64,000 nt of DNA. It comes from Gracilaria domingensis (lineage: Eukaryota > Rhodophyta > Florideophyceae > Gracilariales > Gracilariaceae). The position numbers and the translations under genes are program-made. Location of the stretch: NCBI GenBank assembly GCA_022539475.1, contig VCMS01000215.1, positions 1-64,000 on the forward strand, given 5' to 3'. The notes beneath the pieces were generated by a model, which worked only from the letters and a program-made list of their open reading frames with translations, had not been told where the DNA came from and did not search any database. Position 1 is the stretch's first letter, and each line of letters starts with the position of its first letter. This document shows, piece by piece, positions 53,010 to 64,000 of the stretch.

Positions 53010-53635
53010 AACGTCTACAGACGGTTCATTCCTCGCTTCGCAAAGATCGCAGGGTCTCTCAACGAACTTCGCAAGAAGGGGCAATCACCAAAACTGGGAT
53101 CCCTTGCTCCCACGCAAGTGGAAGCTTTCGACTCTCTCAAAGAAGCAGTTAACACGGCACCTGTGTCGTCGTTACCAAAGAACGGGTTGCCGTACACCGG
53201 GGATTCTGATTCGAGTGATTACCAGATTGGCTGTGCTCTCTTTCAGACTACACCGGAAGGGGAACGCAAACCAATTTGTTATTGGTCTCGCACGCTCAAT
53301 GTTCACGAGCGAAATTACTCGGTATCCGAGAAGAAGTGTCTCGCCATGGTATGGGCTTTGCAGACGTTATGACCATATCTTATGGGTGTACACTTTACTG
53401 TCAATACGGATCACTCCGAATTGCGTTGGTTGATGTCAATCACGGAACCTTTCGGTCGCCTGAAGCGCTGGCGTCTTCGGTTAGCCGAGTTTGATTACGA
53501 AGTCACCTATAAGAAGGGTTCTCCAAACGCCCATGCGGATGCTCTTTCACGTCCAGGAACGGAAGGTGAGGCGCTACCCGTCGATAAAGATGACGAAGAT
53601 ATCCCCTGCTTTTTCCTGCAAGAGGGTGTAGAAGA
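53010..53635 (+). pseudogene. Gypsy A RNase H
   Basis: Frames at 53118-53372 and 53382 onward are in phase, separated by a TGA at 53370-53372 where the family has Arg (ALQTLRPYL). YTGDSDSSDYQIGCALF carries the first acidic residue region, NYSVSEKKCLAMVWAL the Glu position (Lys here, where B has Glu) and HFTVNTDHSELRWLM the TDH block. FDYEVTYKKGSPNAHADALSR ends the domain. Confidence 0.85.
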
Positions 53636-54770
53636 CTACGAAATTGTCTCGGATGACATTTGTGATGACCTGCTCGTCGCAGACGGTGAAGAACCAGAAT
53701 CTGGAACGTTTGTCCCCATCACTCCAAAGGATATGGTGCGGGAGCAGCAGGCAGACCCGTTCTGTACGAAGATACGTGCCCAAATCAACAGTGGGGCTAA
53801 CATCCCGTTCGGGGTCAATACGCAAGGTTCCCTCGTTCGAGTGGTGCGTTCTTCTTCACAGATTGCAGTTCCTCACTCTTTGCGGTCAAGGGTACTTCAT
53901 TTGTCACACTTCTCCAGGCTAGCCGCCCACCCTAGTGCTAGGACGTTGTACATGACGTTACGTCGGGATTTCTACTGGCCCGCATTAGCCTTGGATTGTT
54001 ATACCACCGTCAAGGCGTGTACACACTGTGCCCGTGAGCGGGTTAAACTCCGCCGTCATGCGAAGAAACTAACCTTGTTGCCCGCACGAGCGCCTCTTGA
54101 GTTTATTGCCATCGACATAATCGGTGAGTTTTTGCGTACAGCCCGAGGAAATCCGTATCTACTCGTCATTACGAATCGATTCTCGAAGCTAGTCCGGAGA
54201 GTTCCGTTGAAGAAGATTACAGTACGCACAGTTGCGGAAGCATTTGTTCGCCATTGGGTGATGGTCTACGGTCCGCCTGTCAATCTACTATCTGACAACG
54301 GACCGCAGTTCACTGCGCGATTCTTCCAGGACGTCTGTCGTATACTCGACGTGAAGAACCTCTTCACGACGACGTATCATCGCCAATGTAATAGTCAAGT
54401 CGAACGGTTTAACCGTACACTACTCTCCGCATTGCGGGCTTGTACGGTTGAACACCCTAATACATGGGACCTTTTCACGGATGCGCTGACTTCTGCGTAC
54501 ATACGCAAGTTCACAGAATAACTCGGTTATCTCCCTTTGAGCTCGTGCCCTCAAAGACACCCTCGCTAGTTGCTGTTGACCCTTCAGCTAAGCTGGATAC
54601 GCTACCGTCCGTACGGGATCACTACCTGCAATGGAAACAGTGGTTAACTACCATAGTACCTGTTGCGTGGTCGTCAATGGCTAAAGCACAACTAGCTTAT
54701 AAGCGGAACTTTGACGCCCGAGTAAGGAGACCACTGCCCGCCTACAGGTCGGACAAGTCGCTCTTGTGAG
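53636..54770 (+). pseudogene. Gypsy A integrase
   Basis: The zinc site HLSHFSRLAAHPSA...CTHCARERV comes first. The core has FIAIDIIGEFL (Asp), NLLSDNGPQF (Asp) and QCNSQVERFNRTL (Glu), a full DDE set. The frame is lost near 54500 (ALTSAYI, where the next frame gives TQVHRITRLSPFELV) and again near 54765. The tail has a YRSDK-like GPY/F start and DGPYRIISVD. Confidence 0.9.
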
Positions 54771-55766
54771 GAAAGAGTATTACAACCCGGAGAAGGAGAA
54801 GCGACACAAACTTTCCCCCATCGCCGATGGCCCCTATCGCATTATCAGTGTGGATACAGACATTGCTGTATTGGAAGCTGTTGACGCTCATGAGCGCTTT
54901 TCCCGTGATCGCGTTGTTCAAGGTCCTACCGTTCACACGGAAGTCGTATTGGATACACAGCAAGAAGCTAGACCGGAGCAAAACCGAGAAACATCCTCGC
55001 AAAATGTTACATCCACTGTGGGACTCCTACACCCAAATGGGGGCTCGCAGAGGTACCGATTATATCGTCGCAGACGGAATCTTTGGACTCTACACCTTTC
55101 GTAAAATCGCGCTTCAAATCATCTATCGTGCCATCAACTGACGTGATGACTGCTCCCCGGAACGCTCCACCTAAGGAGGGGGAGGGGGAGTCACGCGTTG
55201 TCGCGGAAGAGGAATCACTGGTGTCGCCACCGTCGCAGGCATCACATGATTCACGGAGAAGTGAAGAGGTTGAGGCAGAATCGCGTCCGATTGTCACGAA
55301 CACTACTGCCAGTGTGAAGGATCACCCGCTATTGCGTGTTAAAGTCACTAAAGACGTGCTACAGGCCACCGCTGTGGCACAGAACTCCACGAAAGATGCA
55401 CAACCTTTCAACAGGGATCGTGAGCTTTCTGGAAGTGGTACAACGCATTCAGTGGACCCGCCGTCGTCTCAGGATACTGGTGACGCTCTCCCGTCAGGGA
55501 ATTCGTCGCGAAAGCACGTTGAAACCCCTTCAGAAGGTCATGAAACAAAAGGTATTTACTCGAAGGATTTCGTCATCGATCACATTGTGGGACATACCCG
55601 ACACCCAGAGGGGTATAGGCAGTACCAAGTCCGTTGGTTCGGGTATCCACCGTCCAAAGACACGGGTGAAGCGGTGGAACATTTACCGCGATCGAAGATC
55701 GTGCAGTATCACCGACGTACGGGTACCGCGCTCCCACCTAACTTGCACCGGGCAATAGTCGGATAG
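54766..55766 (+). pseudogene. Gypsy A C-terminal tail with chromodomain
   Basis: After a shift, RKEYYNPEKEKRHKLSPI and DGPYRII form the SH3-like tail. A long acidic Ser/Glu-rich linker (PPKEGEGESRVVAEEE) leads to a chromodomain at about 55560-55730: DFVIDHIVGHTRH, YRQYQVRWFGYPPSKDT and HLPRSKIVQYHRR. The usual W-E-P after the Thr of DT is G-E-A. The ORF ends at 55766. Chromodomains of this group target integration to heterochromatin. Confidence 0.85.
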
Positions 55767-57935
55767 TTACACGTCACCTATGACGGAAACGTTACTAGGT
55801 GCTTTGCCCGATCGTGCCACCCACCCTAGGTAGACGATGAATCCCTCTGGAGAGAATACAACGACCTCCAGGACAGTACAGTACCGAAATGAATTCGTGG
55901 AGATACTCTCGTGGAAAGGAGAGTTGAACAAAGTAGAAGTAATGCTCTGAGGAAGAGGAGAAGAAGAAGAATACTCGGAAGAGGTATATGAAGCCTCGGC
56001 TAAGAAATGAAGACTCTATGGAAAGGACTTGGTATTCAGAAGTGAATTTATGAAGAAAGAGTTTGATATGTGTCTCTCACAAAGGTGAGGTCACGTGGAT
56101 GCTCGCATTTTCGCTGTCGGATTCCGATTTGGTCGTATCTAATCGCGTACATTGGTTTTTAGAAAGTATTACCCTGATTGGTTTTTTATCCAGCTTTCAG
56201 GTTCATCACCCCGTTGATGAGCCTCAAACATGGTTTTTCTCTATAGAAGGATGCCGCTTTTTCGTGCGCATCACCTTGTTTGCTTACCCACAAGACCGAT
56301 TGTTGGTTGTCGCCCATGCTGGAATGTTACTGTAGCCAAAGTTCAACTTTTGTGGCTGTTGGTCGCTCGTACTTTGATTGATTCATGCACGCTTGTGCGG
56401 TCTCTACTGCATCCGCATGATGCATTGATATCGATCTGCAGTCACTTCTGGACTTTGTTGCCGTCCGGGCATCGAATATTGTCAACCGCGACTGAAGTTA
56501 CGCAATTACACGTGTCTGGTCCGCGCGCGGACTCAAGACGTGTCCGGGAGGACTGCAGGAGGGCCATCGGATACGCAGCGCAAGTGGCACATCTCAAAAA
56601 AATCGTGCAAATAATTTATTTGATCAACTCTTGACACTGTAATGCGCACGCCTTGTAAGGATTGTAAGGAGTACACGTGTTTAGTCCTTCCGCGGACTAT
56701 ACACGTGTGCGCAATTAATTTATTTGATGAAATCTTCTTTGCCCTACCTCTACAGTACCCTGCGAGGGTCAACTGCGAAAAACCCGTAACTCGGTGAATA
56801 CGTTTCCGTTTTCTCAACGGCTTGGTTCCAGTTATTACTGGACGCATACAAACGCTTTGGAGGAAACAGATCGCGATTATCTCGAAGACCTTCGGAGTTA
56901 CGGCACCGTTTCGGTTCAACAATCTATTTTTAGACCGCATTTTCGTGAACTGAAATGGGTCGGGATTTCCCACTTGATCGTGTTTAATCCCAACAATCTT
57001 TGTCTCAAATGAAAGCTCTAATTCTCAGAAGTTTTCCAGTGTATCCGGTTGGTTCACAGCGCGGCTGGTTCAGAAGTTAAGGCGACTGCTATTTTGGGGT
57101 TGTTGCAAAATCCCAACTTTCAGATGCGAAGTTTGCAAACTGGCTTCGAAAGCGTTGATTCGACACTGTCGCGAGTCTTCAACCCTTCTGAGTATTATTT
57201 GCCGCATAAATGCGTAGTGTGAGTGACCGCATGACAGGACAATGGACCTCGGAGAGGAAGGAATTGAGCAGGAAAAGGTCGCTACTCTACTGGGTGACCT
57301 CGGATCGCGCTTGTCGATTTCACAGTATGGAAACCGCTCCTGAAAGGGAGAATAGACGCCTCAGAGAGGTATTGCACCGGAGCCCTTGGACAATGAACGA
57401 AGTTCAGGAGGACCGCTCCCGTTCGGGTGTGTCGAGCGTTGCTGCAGCACCTCTTGGCAGGAGGTCCGCTCCCCGGATTGCAGGCCAGGGCACTGTCATG
57501 AACGTTAGTTGCGCACCCACTGGGGTATCCCAGACGCATATAGTGCGGGCTCGAGGACCGTTAATTAGCGTGAGGGAAACGCAGTGAACCCCAATCTGGG
57601 CGTGCTGCAGCCATTTTCACGACGATGTCGGGAACGTATCGGCAAGTTAAAAGAGCGTGCTCGCAACTCCATGGGAGGTACAGGACGACGCAGGTAGACC
57701 CGGAAATCGGTGGAATGCCAGGAAGACTTAAACATCGCTGGCACATACCGCTCATACGGGTAATGGCACGACAATGTTGGTTCTTCCGGCGCTTCATGTA
57801 GAGCAAAACGCCCTTTGTGGGGATGCACCGAGGTGTTTTTCATAGTCTGTTGATCCGTTACCGGCTTCGACGCCTCGTGTTATGAGAAGCTACTACGGTA
57901 GTGGCCCTATTTTGGGGTATGCCTAGGAAGGGTAG
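55767..57935. other. Spacer between elements A and B
   Basis: No gene recognised. It should contain the 3' LTR of A, but no match to sequence upstream of 48517 was found by eye. A purine-rich stretch at 55840-56060 (GAAGAGGAGAAGAAG) might be the polypurine region. ORFs at 56063-56634 and 57210-57587 have no motif. Confidence 0.35.
56673..56708. repeat. 15-bp inverted repeat with CACGTG
   Basis: ACACGTGTTTAGTCC (56673-56687) and GGACTATACACGTGT (56694-56708) pair with one mismatch around a 6-base loop. Each arm contains the CACGTG palindrome. Confidence 0.8.
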
Positions 57936-58651
57936 TGTTTCTGCACACGTGTGCTTAGTTGGCCCGATGCCGGGTGCGCCGTGGCAAGCCCGCCACGGTT
58001 TCACACGTGTAGGATGTTGGCCGGCAGCGCCGGATAGTTAGATATTTCTAGTTGATATTTTCAAGTGCCCTATATAGGTGGCGGCACTTGCCGCCACTGT
58101 ACGGAAAGTAAACCTCAAGAAGGCTTCTGGCTCTGACTTTCTTGCCGCTTTTGAACGGTCTTCGTCCCTAATCGGGCAAGCCGCCACAATTCCGGGCTAG
58201 TCATCCGACCTCTACCACTGAGGAGTTCTAGACCGTCGTCACGGCACCTTTTGTTGTTTCTTTGTTATTATTTTCGTCATACGGCTCTCGTTTCTCTGCC
58301 CTGTTCTACAGGTTTTTGCCCACTAGTCTCGGGACTTATTCCCGTTTATCACGAGTCAGTGCTCCGCAGTGCGGCTCGTTTGTTGATCCCCTGTCACTCC
58401 CTACCGTTAGGCTGGATACCTCCACTCGCTGTGGCTCGCCGGAACAACTGGATACTTACGCCGATTCTTCCGTTTCACCTCTGACAGCACGCTCAGATCG
58501 GGGCCACCCGGACTTACACCCGGCATCGCGCTGGCCCTATCAGAGGGTTCTACTGCTGCATCTACCCTTATAGAGAGCAGGTTTCGAACACCCTATCGGT
58601 GCGCTTTCCGCGACGCGGCTCTTGTTTGCACACTCGGTTGATTGCACCACA
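57936..58651 (+). repeat. Probable 5' LTR of gypsy element B
   Basis: It starts TGTTTCTG and ends ACCACA just before the primer-binding-like TGG at 58655. It contains GCACACGTGTGC (57942-57953), a TATA box CTATATAGG (TATATAGG at 58071-58078) and GC-rich hairpins (GCGGCACTTGCCGCC). Boundaries are inferred, as the 3' LTR lies outside the window. Confidence 0.45.
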
Positions 58652-58654
58652 AAC

Positions 58655-58667
58655 TGGTCTCCTGACC
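58655..58667 (+). other. Primer-binding-like site of gypsy B
   Basis: TGGTCTCCTGACC, equivalent to the site at 48517 in A; it follows the end of the putative LTR by three bases. Confidence 0.5.
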
Positions 58668-58857
58668 TAGAATCGGCTTTATTGGCCAACATTTGTTGGA
58701 GTTGGTTCGTTTGTTTGGAGCCCAGATAGTTGGGAATATCCGTTCTTACGGTTCTTTCATTGTCCGTTTTCGGAAGTTGTTTTGGTTGCCAATTGGCTGA
58801 CTGTGTCGGTGAACGATGTAGTCCCGTCGCAGGAGTAGCGCGCCACGTGCGGCTTCT

Positions 58858-60864
58858 GTGCCCGGTTTGTCCGCCTTGCCGGCAAGTCTGCCCCCGCTGC
58901 CGAAGGACACCCTCGAGGTCCCCGGTAATGGCACTCCGAAATCGGCTTCCCGCGGCCTCCGTTCTGATAACGGGACCCCACCCACTCGTGGGCCAACTGA
59001 CACCGCACCTGCGGCTGATTCCGATGCAGCGCTTGACGTTATGTCGTCGCGATCCGACGAGTACACCCTCCGTGAATTAGAAGCTCAGGTTTGCATCCTG
59101 CAGAACTCCCAAGTGGGCCTCATCCGAGATATTACAAAACTCCGGCAACGGCTCGATGAAGCCAGTGTCCGGGATGTTTCGAGCGACGTCCGTGTTTTAC
59201 GGTCTGATTTCAACCAGATTATGGAACACCGACAGGTGTCGGCTGCCCTGCATGAGCAGACTTCTGCACGCCTGGACCGCCTGGCTACCCGTCTGGAGAC
59301 GGTCGAGCAAATCATCGTATCTGATGCTGTTGCGCCGGGAGCCCCGGTTTCTGAGGGTTCTCAGCACTCGCGCCGTTCCTGGGATCGTCCGGCAAAGAAG
59401 AAGGTCAAGGTTGAGTCTGACTCGTCTTCTTCGTCCTCTTTTGATGAGAAGGGCCCTCAAAAGAGATCGTCTAACCGACTCTTCGGACAGCGCGGAAGAG
59501 CGCTCCCGCTATCGTGCATGCCGTTCGCGGGATACTGCAGCCACCTCTAGTGTTTCACGAGGCCGTACGAAAGGACAGAGACATCTTGGATTGAAGGAAT
59601 TGAAGCCGACAAACTTACTGTATCGGAAGCTGCTATCCTACCGATATTATCAACTTGATGACAAGACGCCACAGAGAACCCCAAGTGGGACTGGCAAGGT
59701 GCGAAACCATCTCCGACAAATGGAGCTCACGCTGAAGCCCCACAAGTTCTCTGGGGAAGATCCAATTCTTGTCTTGGATTTTCTTGGCCGCTTCGTGGCG
59801 CAGCCGATGTACTTTGGATGAGTGAGGTACAGGCCTACATTGCGCTACCGTACTTTTTGACGGGCGTAGCCGAAGATCAATTCAATTCGGTTCGTGGGTC
59901 ATCTCGCGCCTCCGAAGGAGGAGTCACGTGCTGGCTGGAAGCGGTACAATATCTCCTGCGCTCTTACGCGACAGTCGATGCGATACAGGGCGCTATACTC
60001 GCGCTGCGAGACACGAAGCAAGGAGCCGAGGAATCGGAAACCGTTTATTCTGCCCGCCTCAACAAGGCTTTCCACAGATGTGGCAACGTGTTCTCCGCAG
60101 CTGAGCGGTGTACGATGTTTGTTGATGGACTAGACCGATCAAGTCGGACGTTGGTAGCCCGTTATCGGGAGAACAAACGCCGGACTACCTATCTGGAACT
60201 CGTACAATTTGCCTAAGCCGAGGAAGATGTCGCTCGAGCACGCGCTGGTGTCAAGACGCGCACGCGCCGCCTCCTTCATGTAGAAGGCCGCGACTCTTCT
60301 TTGCCTCTATCGCGAGGTTCGGTTCAAGAGGGTTATGACAACCTACACCTGTTACAAGCTGATGGTTCAATGCCGACCACGGAGTTGCCGTCAACGACGG
60401 AGCCGTCTACTGTTGACGTAGATCCCGCTCTGTACACCGATCAACACGTTCCGGCGTTGCACGTGCCACACGCTGGTGGATATCGCACTCAATGCCCTGG
60501 TTGGAGGGATCCCTACCCTCCACGACAGGAGCGCCGTCAGCCGAACCCGGATCTTCTCCGGCACCTTATTTGCCACACCTGTTACAGGCATGGACACATC
60601 GCTCCGAATTGTTTAATGCCCATACGGGATATGTCGAAAATCGTCCCTCAATACGAGTCGTTGACGCCCGCCGAACGGGAACGCGTTCCCGACAAATCGT
60701 ACCTTCGTGCGAAGGCGGAGACTCAGCCTGGAAACCAGAAAACGGTGCTATCGAATGGTGGAACTGTAGCCGCCCCTGCGGAATCGAAACCCCCGCAGAT
60801 TGGCGGCAAAGCGCAGAAAAACAGAGCATGGGAGCCTCCAGCAATGGCGAGGCGCCCTCAGTGA
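58858..60864 (+). pseudogene. Gypsy B gag with CCHC knuckle
   Basis: The frame moves from 58858-59460 (basic start, coiled coil RELEAQVCILQNSQ, Ser-rich SSSSSFDEKG) to another frame (59460-59820; LKELKPTNLLYRKL, ILVLDFLGRF) and back (59818-60864). The last part has the capsid YFLTGVAEDQFNSV, LNKAFHRCGNVFSAAER, a TAA at 60214-60216, then the knuckle CHTCYRHGHIAPNC (60571-60612). The first potential start is uncertain because 58858 is GTG-like. Gag ends at 60862-60864, overlapping pol by 37 bases. Confidence 0.85.
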
Positions 60865-61760
60865 CGGGGTCTAGCGCGCCGGAGCCTGAGAAGCCTCGCC
60901 CCCCGGTCAAAATCCTTTCGAGAAAGATGGCCACTACAGACGTGGACTCTGAGCACCTTGGTGTCTTGCGTCGCCCGTGGATACGGTCTAAGAATAGCCG
61001 GTCCCCAGATAGAGCCCTGGTCATGGCGAAACGTAACTACAAAGTTTACGCCGACCTAGGTGTTTTCGACCAGTATATGGTTCGGCAGTTGTCCGTACTC
61101 GATAGAGGAGCTGGGCCAAACTTTTTGCTTGAGTCTTTGATTCTGCCGCACTTGCGGTCTCGCGTTCGTGCGGCGCCGCATATTGATATCGCGGATGCGA
61201 ACAATCGGCCACTGTCGCTTATGGGAGTAATATACCTGCTTGTCAAGCTTGGCCACTACGTGGTGAAGCTCGATTTCTTGGTTTGCAAGCAGCTCGCTGC
61301 GCCGGTCATACTCGGATGTGACTTCTGTGACCGCTTCGTCGAATCAATTCGACCGCGGCGAAGAACCATCGAAATGGAGGATGGGACCATTGTAACGATC
61401 GTTCGGCGTCCTCTTCGACGGGCTTTGAAGAAGCAAGTGCCCTTGCCTGCTGCGCAGGAGCCTGCCGCTGATGAACGGCAGTCTACGAAGCTCCGAGTTG
61501 CTCGGTCTATTTGCATCCCCCCGGAATCGCAGGTCTTGGTCACTGTAACATCTCCACAATGTGGCTTACAAACGGTGCAACCGTTACCTGCGTTGCAGGA
61601 GAAGCATCAGCTCGCCCTGGCTAATAGGAATGTTTTCGTAGAACCCGAGAAGCCTTTTCAGATGCTGGTTGCGAACTTCAGCCGTATTACTCAACGGTTG
61701 GTTAGGAGCCAAATTATCGGATCATTGCTCCCGCAGCCTGCGGCTATAGTGCCTACTTAG
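60828..61760 (+). pseudogene. Gypsy B protease
   Basis: Pol opens at ATG 60828 (MGASSNGEAPS), in the -1 frame relative to gag and overlapping it. The active site reads LSVLDRGAGPNFLLES, so DTG is DRG and the protease is dead. FLVCKQLAAPVILGCDF is intact. The frame ends with TAG at 61758-61760 where element A has Lys, then continues in phase (MAEVLGILEAEEG). Confidence 0.85.
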
Positions 61761-61766
61761 GTTTCT

Positions 61767-62690
61767 ATGGCCGAAGTTCTCGGAATTCTCGAAGCTGAGG
61801 AGGGGGAGGCGGAACGGAACAATTCCGAACCAAATCCTGTACCGAATAGTCCGTCGGGAAATGCTACGCCGACTTCGTCGGATGCGAATAACCGCAGCCT
61901 GTCGAAGAAAGCAATGCCGACCTCGTCGGACAGTAATGATAAGGACCTGAGTGCTGCAGACACGAAGGATAAGGCAGTACAAGAACTGCAGTCCCTGGAC
62001 CTTGAACACGTCCCAGAGACTCACCGCGATAAATTGCGGCACATGCTCAAAGAATTCACGCCCATGTGGGATGGTTCCCTCGGAACGATTGGTATTACCG
62101 AACATCAGATTGATTTGCTACCGAATAATCAGCCCATTTGACTGCAACCTTACAGAGCAGGACCGACAGCTCGGCAAGAAGAGAAGGCTCAAGTAGAAAA
62201 GATGCTCCGCGCTGGAGTTATCGAGACGGCTCAGTCACCTTGGGCATCGCCGGTGGTGCTCGCCCTCAAAGCTGATGGGTCTTGGCGATTTTGCATCGAC
62301 TACCGCAAGCTAAACGCGGCTACAGTCAAGGATGTGTATCCTATCCCACGAATGGATGAATGCATCGATTCATTGGGCGACGCGAAAGTTTTTACGACCC
62401 TAGACGCGAATTGGGGCTATTGGCAAGTTTCCGTGAGGGCTGAAGATCGTGACAAGACAGCCTTCGTTTGTCATGAAGGATTATACCGATTCAATCGGAT
62501 GCCCTTTGGGTTAACGAACGCGCCAGCCACATTTCAACGTGCTGTGAATATCTTGCTCGCCCGCTTCAAGTGGAAGACTCGCCTGGTTTATCTGGACGAC
62601 ATCATTGTCTACTCCAGCAACCTGGACTAGCACTTGACCCACGTACGGGATGTGATGCGAGTCCTACGAGACGCATTACACTCAAGCCGA
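61767..62690 (+). pseudogene. Gypsy B reverse transcriptase
   Basis: The blocks are TEHQIDLLPNNQPI (TGA follows at 62139-62141), QSPWASPVVLALKADG, FCIDYRKLN, FTTLDANWGYWQV, MPFGLTNAPATF and LVYLDDIIVYS (YLDD, Tyr codon 62589). A TAG at 62628-62630 and a deletion near 62680 (RDA-ITLK) break it. The catalytic residues are retained, so the damage is by stops only. Confidence 0.9.
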
Positions 62691-63427
62691 AGAAGTGCGA
62701 ATTCTTTACCGAAACCGTCAGGTATCTCGGCCATGTCATCCGTCCTGGACGGCTATCTATCGACGAAGCACGTGTAAAATGCCTCAAAGAGGCTAAGCAT
62801 CCGCGGACGCAGACTGAACTCCGATCTTTTCTCGGCTTGTGCAATGTTTACCGCCGCTTCATTCCGAACTTCGTGGATATCGCTGCACCTCTAAACGAGC
62901 TTCTTCGCAAGGGACAGCCAGTACAACTGAAAGCGTTCGACGACGGCACATTCGCGGCTTTCTCGTCGCTCGTGGACGCGCTGACATCGCCACCAGTCTT
63001 ATCCCTACCCAGGGCTGGTCTGCCGTATGCAATCGATACGGACGCGAGCGACTACCAAGTTGGCTGCGCTCTTTTCCAGACCACAGAGGATGGCGAACGA
63101 TTGCCAATTGGGTATTGGTCAAGAAGCCTCAACGTTCACGAGAGAAATTACTCGGTATCCGAGAAAGAGTGCTTGGCAGTTCTCTGGGCATTACAGACAC
63201 TGCGGCCCTATCTTATAGGAACTCGCTTCATTGTTCATACCGATAATTCGGCCTTACGCTGGCTACTCTCTATAGCAGAGCCATCTGGCCGCTTGATGCG
63301 GTGGAGACTCCGCCTGTCGGAACTCGACTTTGAAATCCGCTACAAGAAAGGACTCCTGAACACTCAGGCTGATGCACTGTTCCACTTGGAAACAGCGGCT
63401 GAAGCTGCGCCAGTCGATGACCTGTAA
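62691..63427 (+). pseudogene. Gypsy B RT end and RNase H
   Basis: KKCEFFTETVRYLGHVI and LRSFLGLCNVYRRFIPNF precede RNase H. AIDTDASDYQVGCALF (D), NYSVSEKECLAVLWAL (E) and FIVHTDNSALRWLL (D) show a complete acidic set. The domain ends with FEIRYKKGLLNTQADAL. It ends at TAA 63425-63427. Confidence 0.9.
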
Positions 63428-64000
63428 ATACTCTGCTTCCTCGCGGAAGACGGCTCGAGCGATGCCGATGAAGATTCGGAAGGATGGGACATCTACGATG
63501 CTGTTTTAGCCGTGTCAGACACGCGCCCAGAACCGGGTTCTTTCCTACCGATCAAGCCGGAAGAACTCATCCGGGAGCAGCACACGGACCGTTTTTGTAT
63601 GGAGATTCGTAGCCGTCTGAACGGCGGAGCACGACTGCCTTTCGTCGAGAACGACCAAGAATTTCTCATCCAAAGTGTCGGGTGCAGGCCACAGATTGTG
63701 GTTCCTCACTCACTCCAGTCACGAGTACTGCATCTGTCGCACTATGCGAAGCTCTCAGCCCATCCTGGTGGCAGGAAGTTGTACTACACCTTGAGGAAGG
63801 ACTTCTACTGGCCAGCGATGGCTTTTGATGCGTATGCAACCGTTTGTGGATGTTCTGATTGCGCGAAGAACCGCGTCAAACTGCGGAAGGATTCCAAGAA
63901 GTTGGTACTCTTCCCTGCTAGGGCTCCACTGGAGTTCGTGGCTATTGACTTGCTGGCGAGTTTATTAGCACCCGTCAGGGAAACCGGTTTCTACTGGTGA
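63428..64000 (+). pseudogene. Gypsy B integrase, N-terminal part
   Basis: The frame runs from about 63512 to the end of the window. The zinc site is HLSHYAKLSAHPGG...CSDCAKNRV, and the first core Asp lies in FVAIDLLASLL. The last bases give FYW then TGA at 63998-64000, where element A has NPYLLVI, so a stop or frameshift occurs at the edge; the rest is outside. Confidence 0.85.

Larger units (their letters stand above)
48517..55766 (+). mobile_element. Chromovirus-like Ty3/gypsy element A
   Basis: Gag, CCHC knuckle, protease, RT, RNase H, integrase and chromodomain follow in order over 7 kb on the plus strand, with only a handful of stops and shifts. It is the best-preserved element of the window. 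Element B downstream is the same family. Confidence 0.9.
57936..64000 (+). mobile_element. Chromovirus-like Ty3/gypsy element B, cut by window end
   Basis: Same family as element A in the same orientation, spanning LTR, gag, protease, RT, RNase H and the first part of integrase. Frame changes at about 59460, 59820, 62680 and elsewhere mark it as inactive. Confidence 0.9.

Noticed and set aside
48951..63427. RIP-like or methylation-driven C-to-T decay as the source of all stops
   Set aside because: Some stops fit CGA to TGA or CAG to TAG, but others need transversions (TGC to TGA, AAG to TAG), so a single directional process is not supported by eye.
1..64000. CRISPR arrays, bacterial operons, rRNA or tRNA genes
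   Set aside because: No regularly spaced short repeats with unique spacers, no Shine-Dalgarno pattern, and no cloverleaf or rRNA core recognised. tRNAs can be missed by eye, so tRNAscan-SE would settle that point.

Overview
The window is eukaryotic and repeat-rich. It looks like a protist or algal nuclear genome: ordinary genes are short and apparently intronless, and they are pushed aside by many decayed transposable elements. A florideophyte-type red alga would fit (single-exon genes in small islands among copia and gypsy elements), but nothing here proves the lineage, and oomycete-like relatives of some elements argue for caution. No tRNA, rRNA, CRISPR or bacterial operon signal was seen.

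Region 1 (1-8.9 kb) is the gene island. It holds an 865-residue protein with a C-terminal 2-oxoglutarate/Fe(II) dioxygenase-like fold, a convergent pair of HAD phosphatase paralogues (one lacking its catalytic residues, one frameshifted), a ketopantoate-reductase-like protein, the C-terminal half of a ribulose-phosphate 3-epimerase, a tandem array of three hairpin units, and a purine-rich coiled-coil gene.

Region 2 (9-18.9 kb) begins with a 5'-truncated Ty3/gypsy remnant that has a chromodomain and a 206-bp 3' LTR. AT-rich sequence follows with few credible ORFs, and a diverged ~310-bp direct repeat occurs twice, 5.0 kb apart.

Region 3 (18.9-28.6 kb) starts with a composite MULE-type DNA transposon encoding Ulp1-like protease, FLYWCH finger, FAR1-like finger and MULE transposase in one reading frame broken by stops and one 82-bp intron. 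A plus-strand Ty1/copia element follows, then a separate gag fragment. Both are interrupted by copies of a 454-bp MITE.

Region 4 (28.6-38.8 kb) is a nest: a minus-strand copia with two 250-bp LTRs, cut within gag by a plus-strand gypsy element (two ~250-bp LTRs, GTAC target duplication) and cut again by a third MITE copy.

Region 5 (38.8-48.5 kb) holds relics: a PIF1-type helicase fragment, a hAT transposase pseudogene, two unrecognised small genes, and a GC-rich 46-bp minisatellite.

Region 6 (48.5-64 kb) contains two related chromovirus-like gypsy elements in tandem (A, ending in a chromodomain, and B, running off the window). They share gag, CCHC knuckle, protease, RT, RNase H and integrase, and both carry stops and frameshifts. 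Almost all mobile-element coding here is inactive; only a few of the Region 1 genes look functional.
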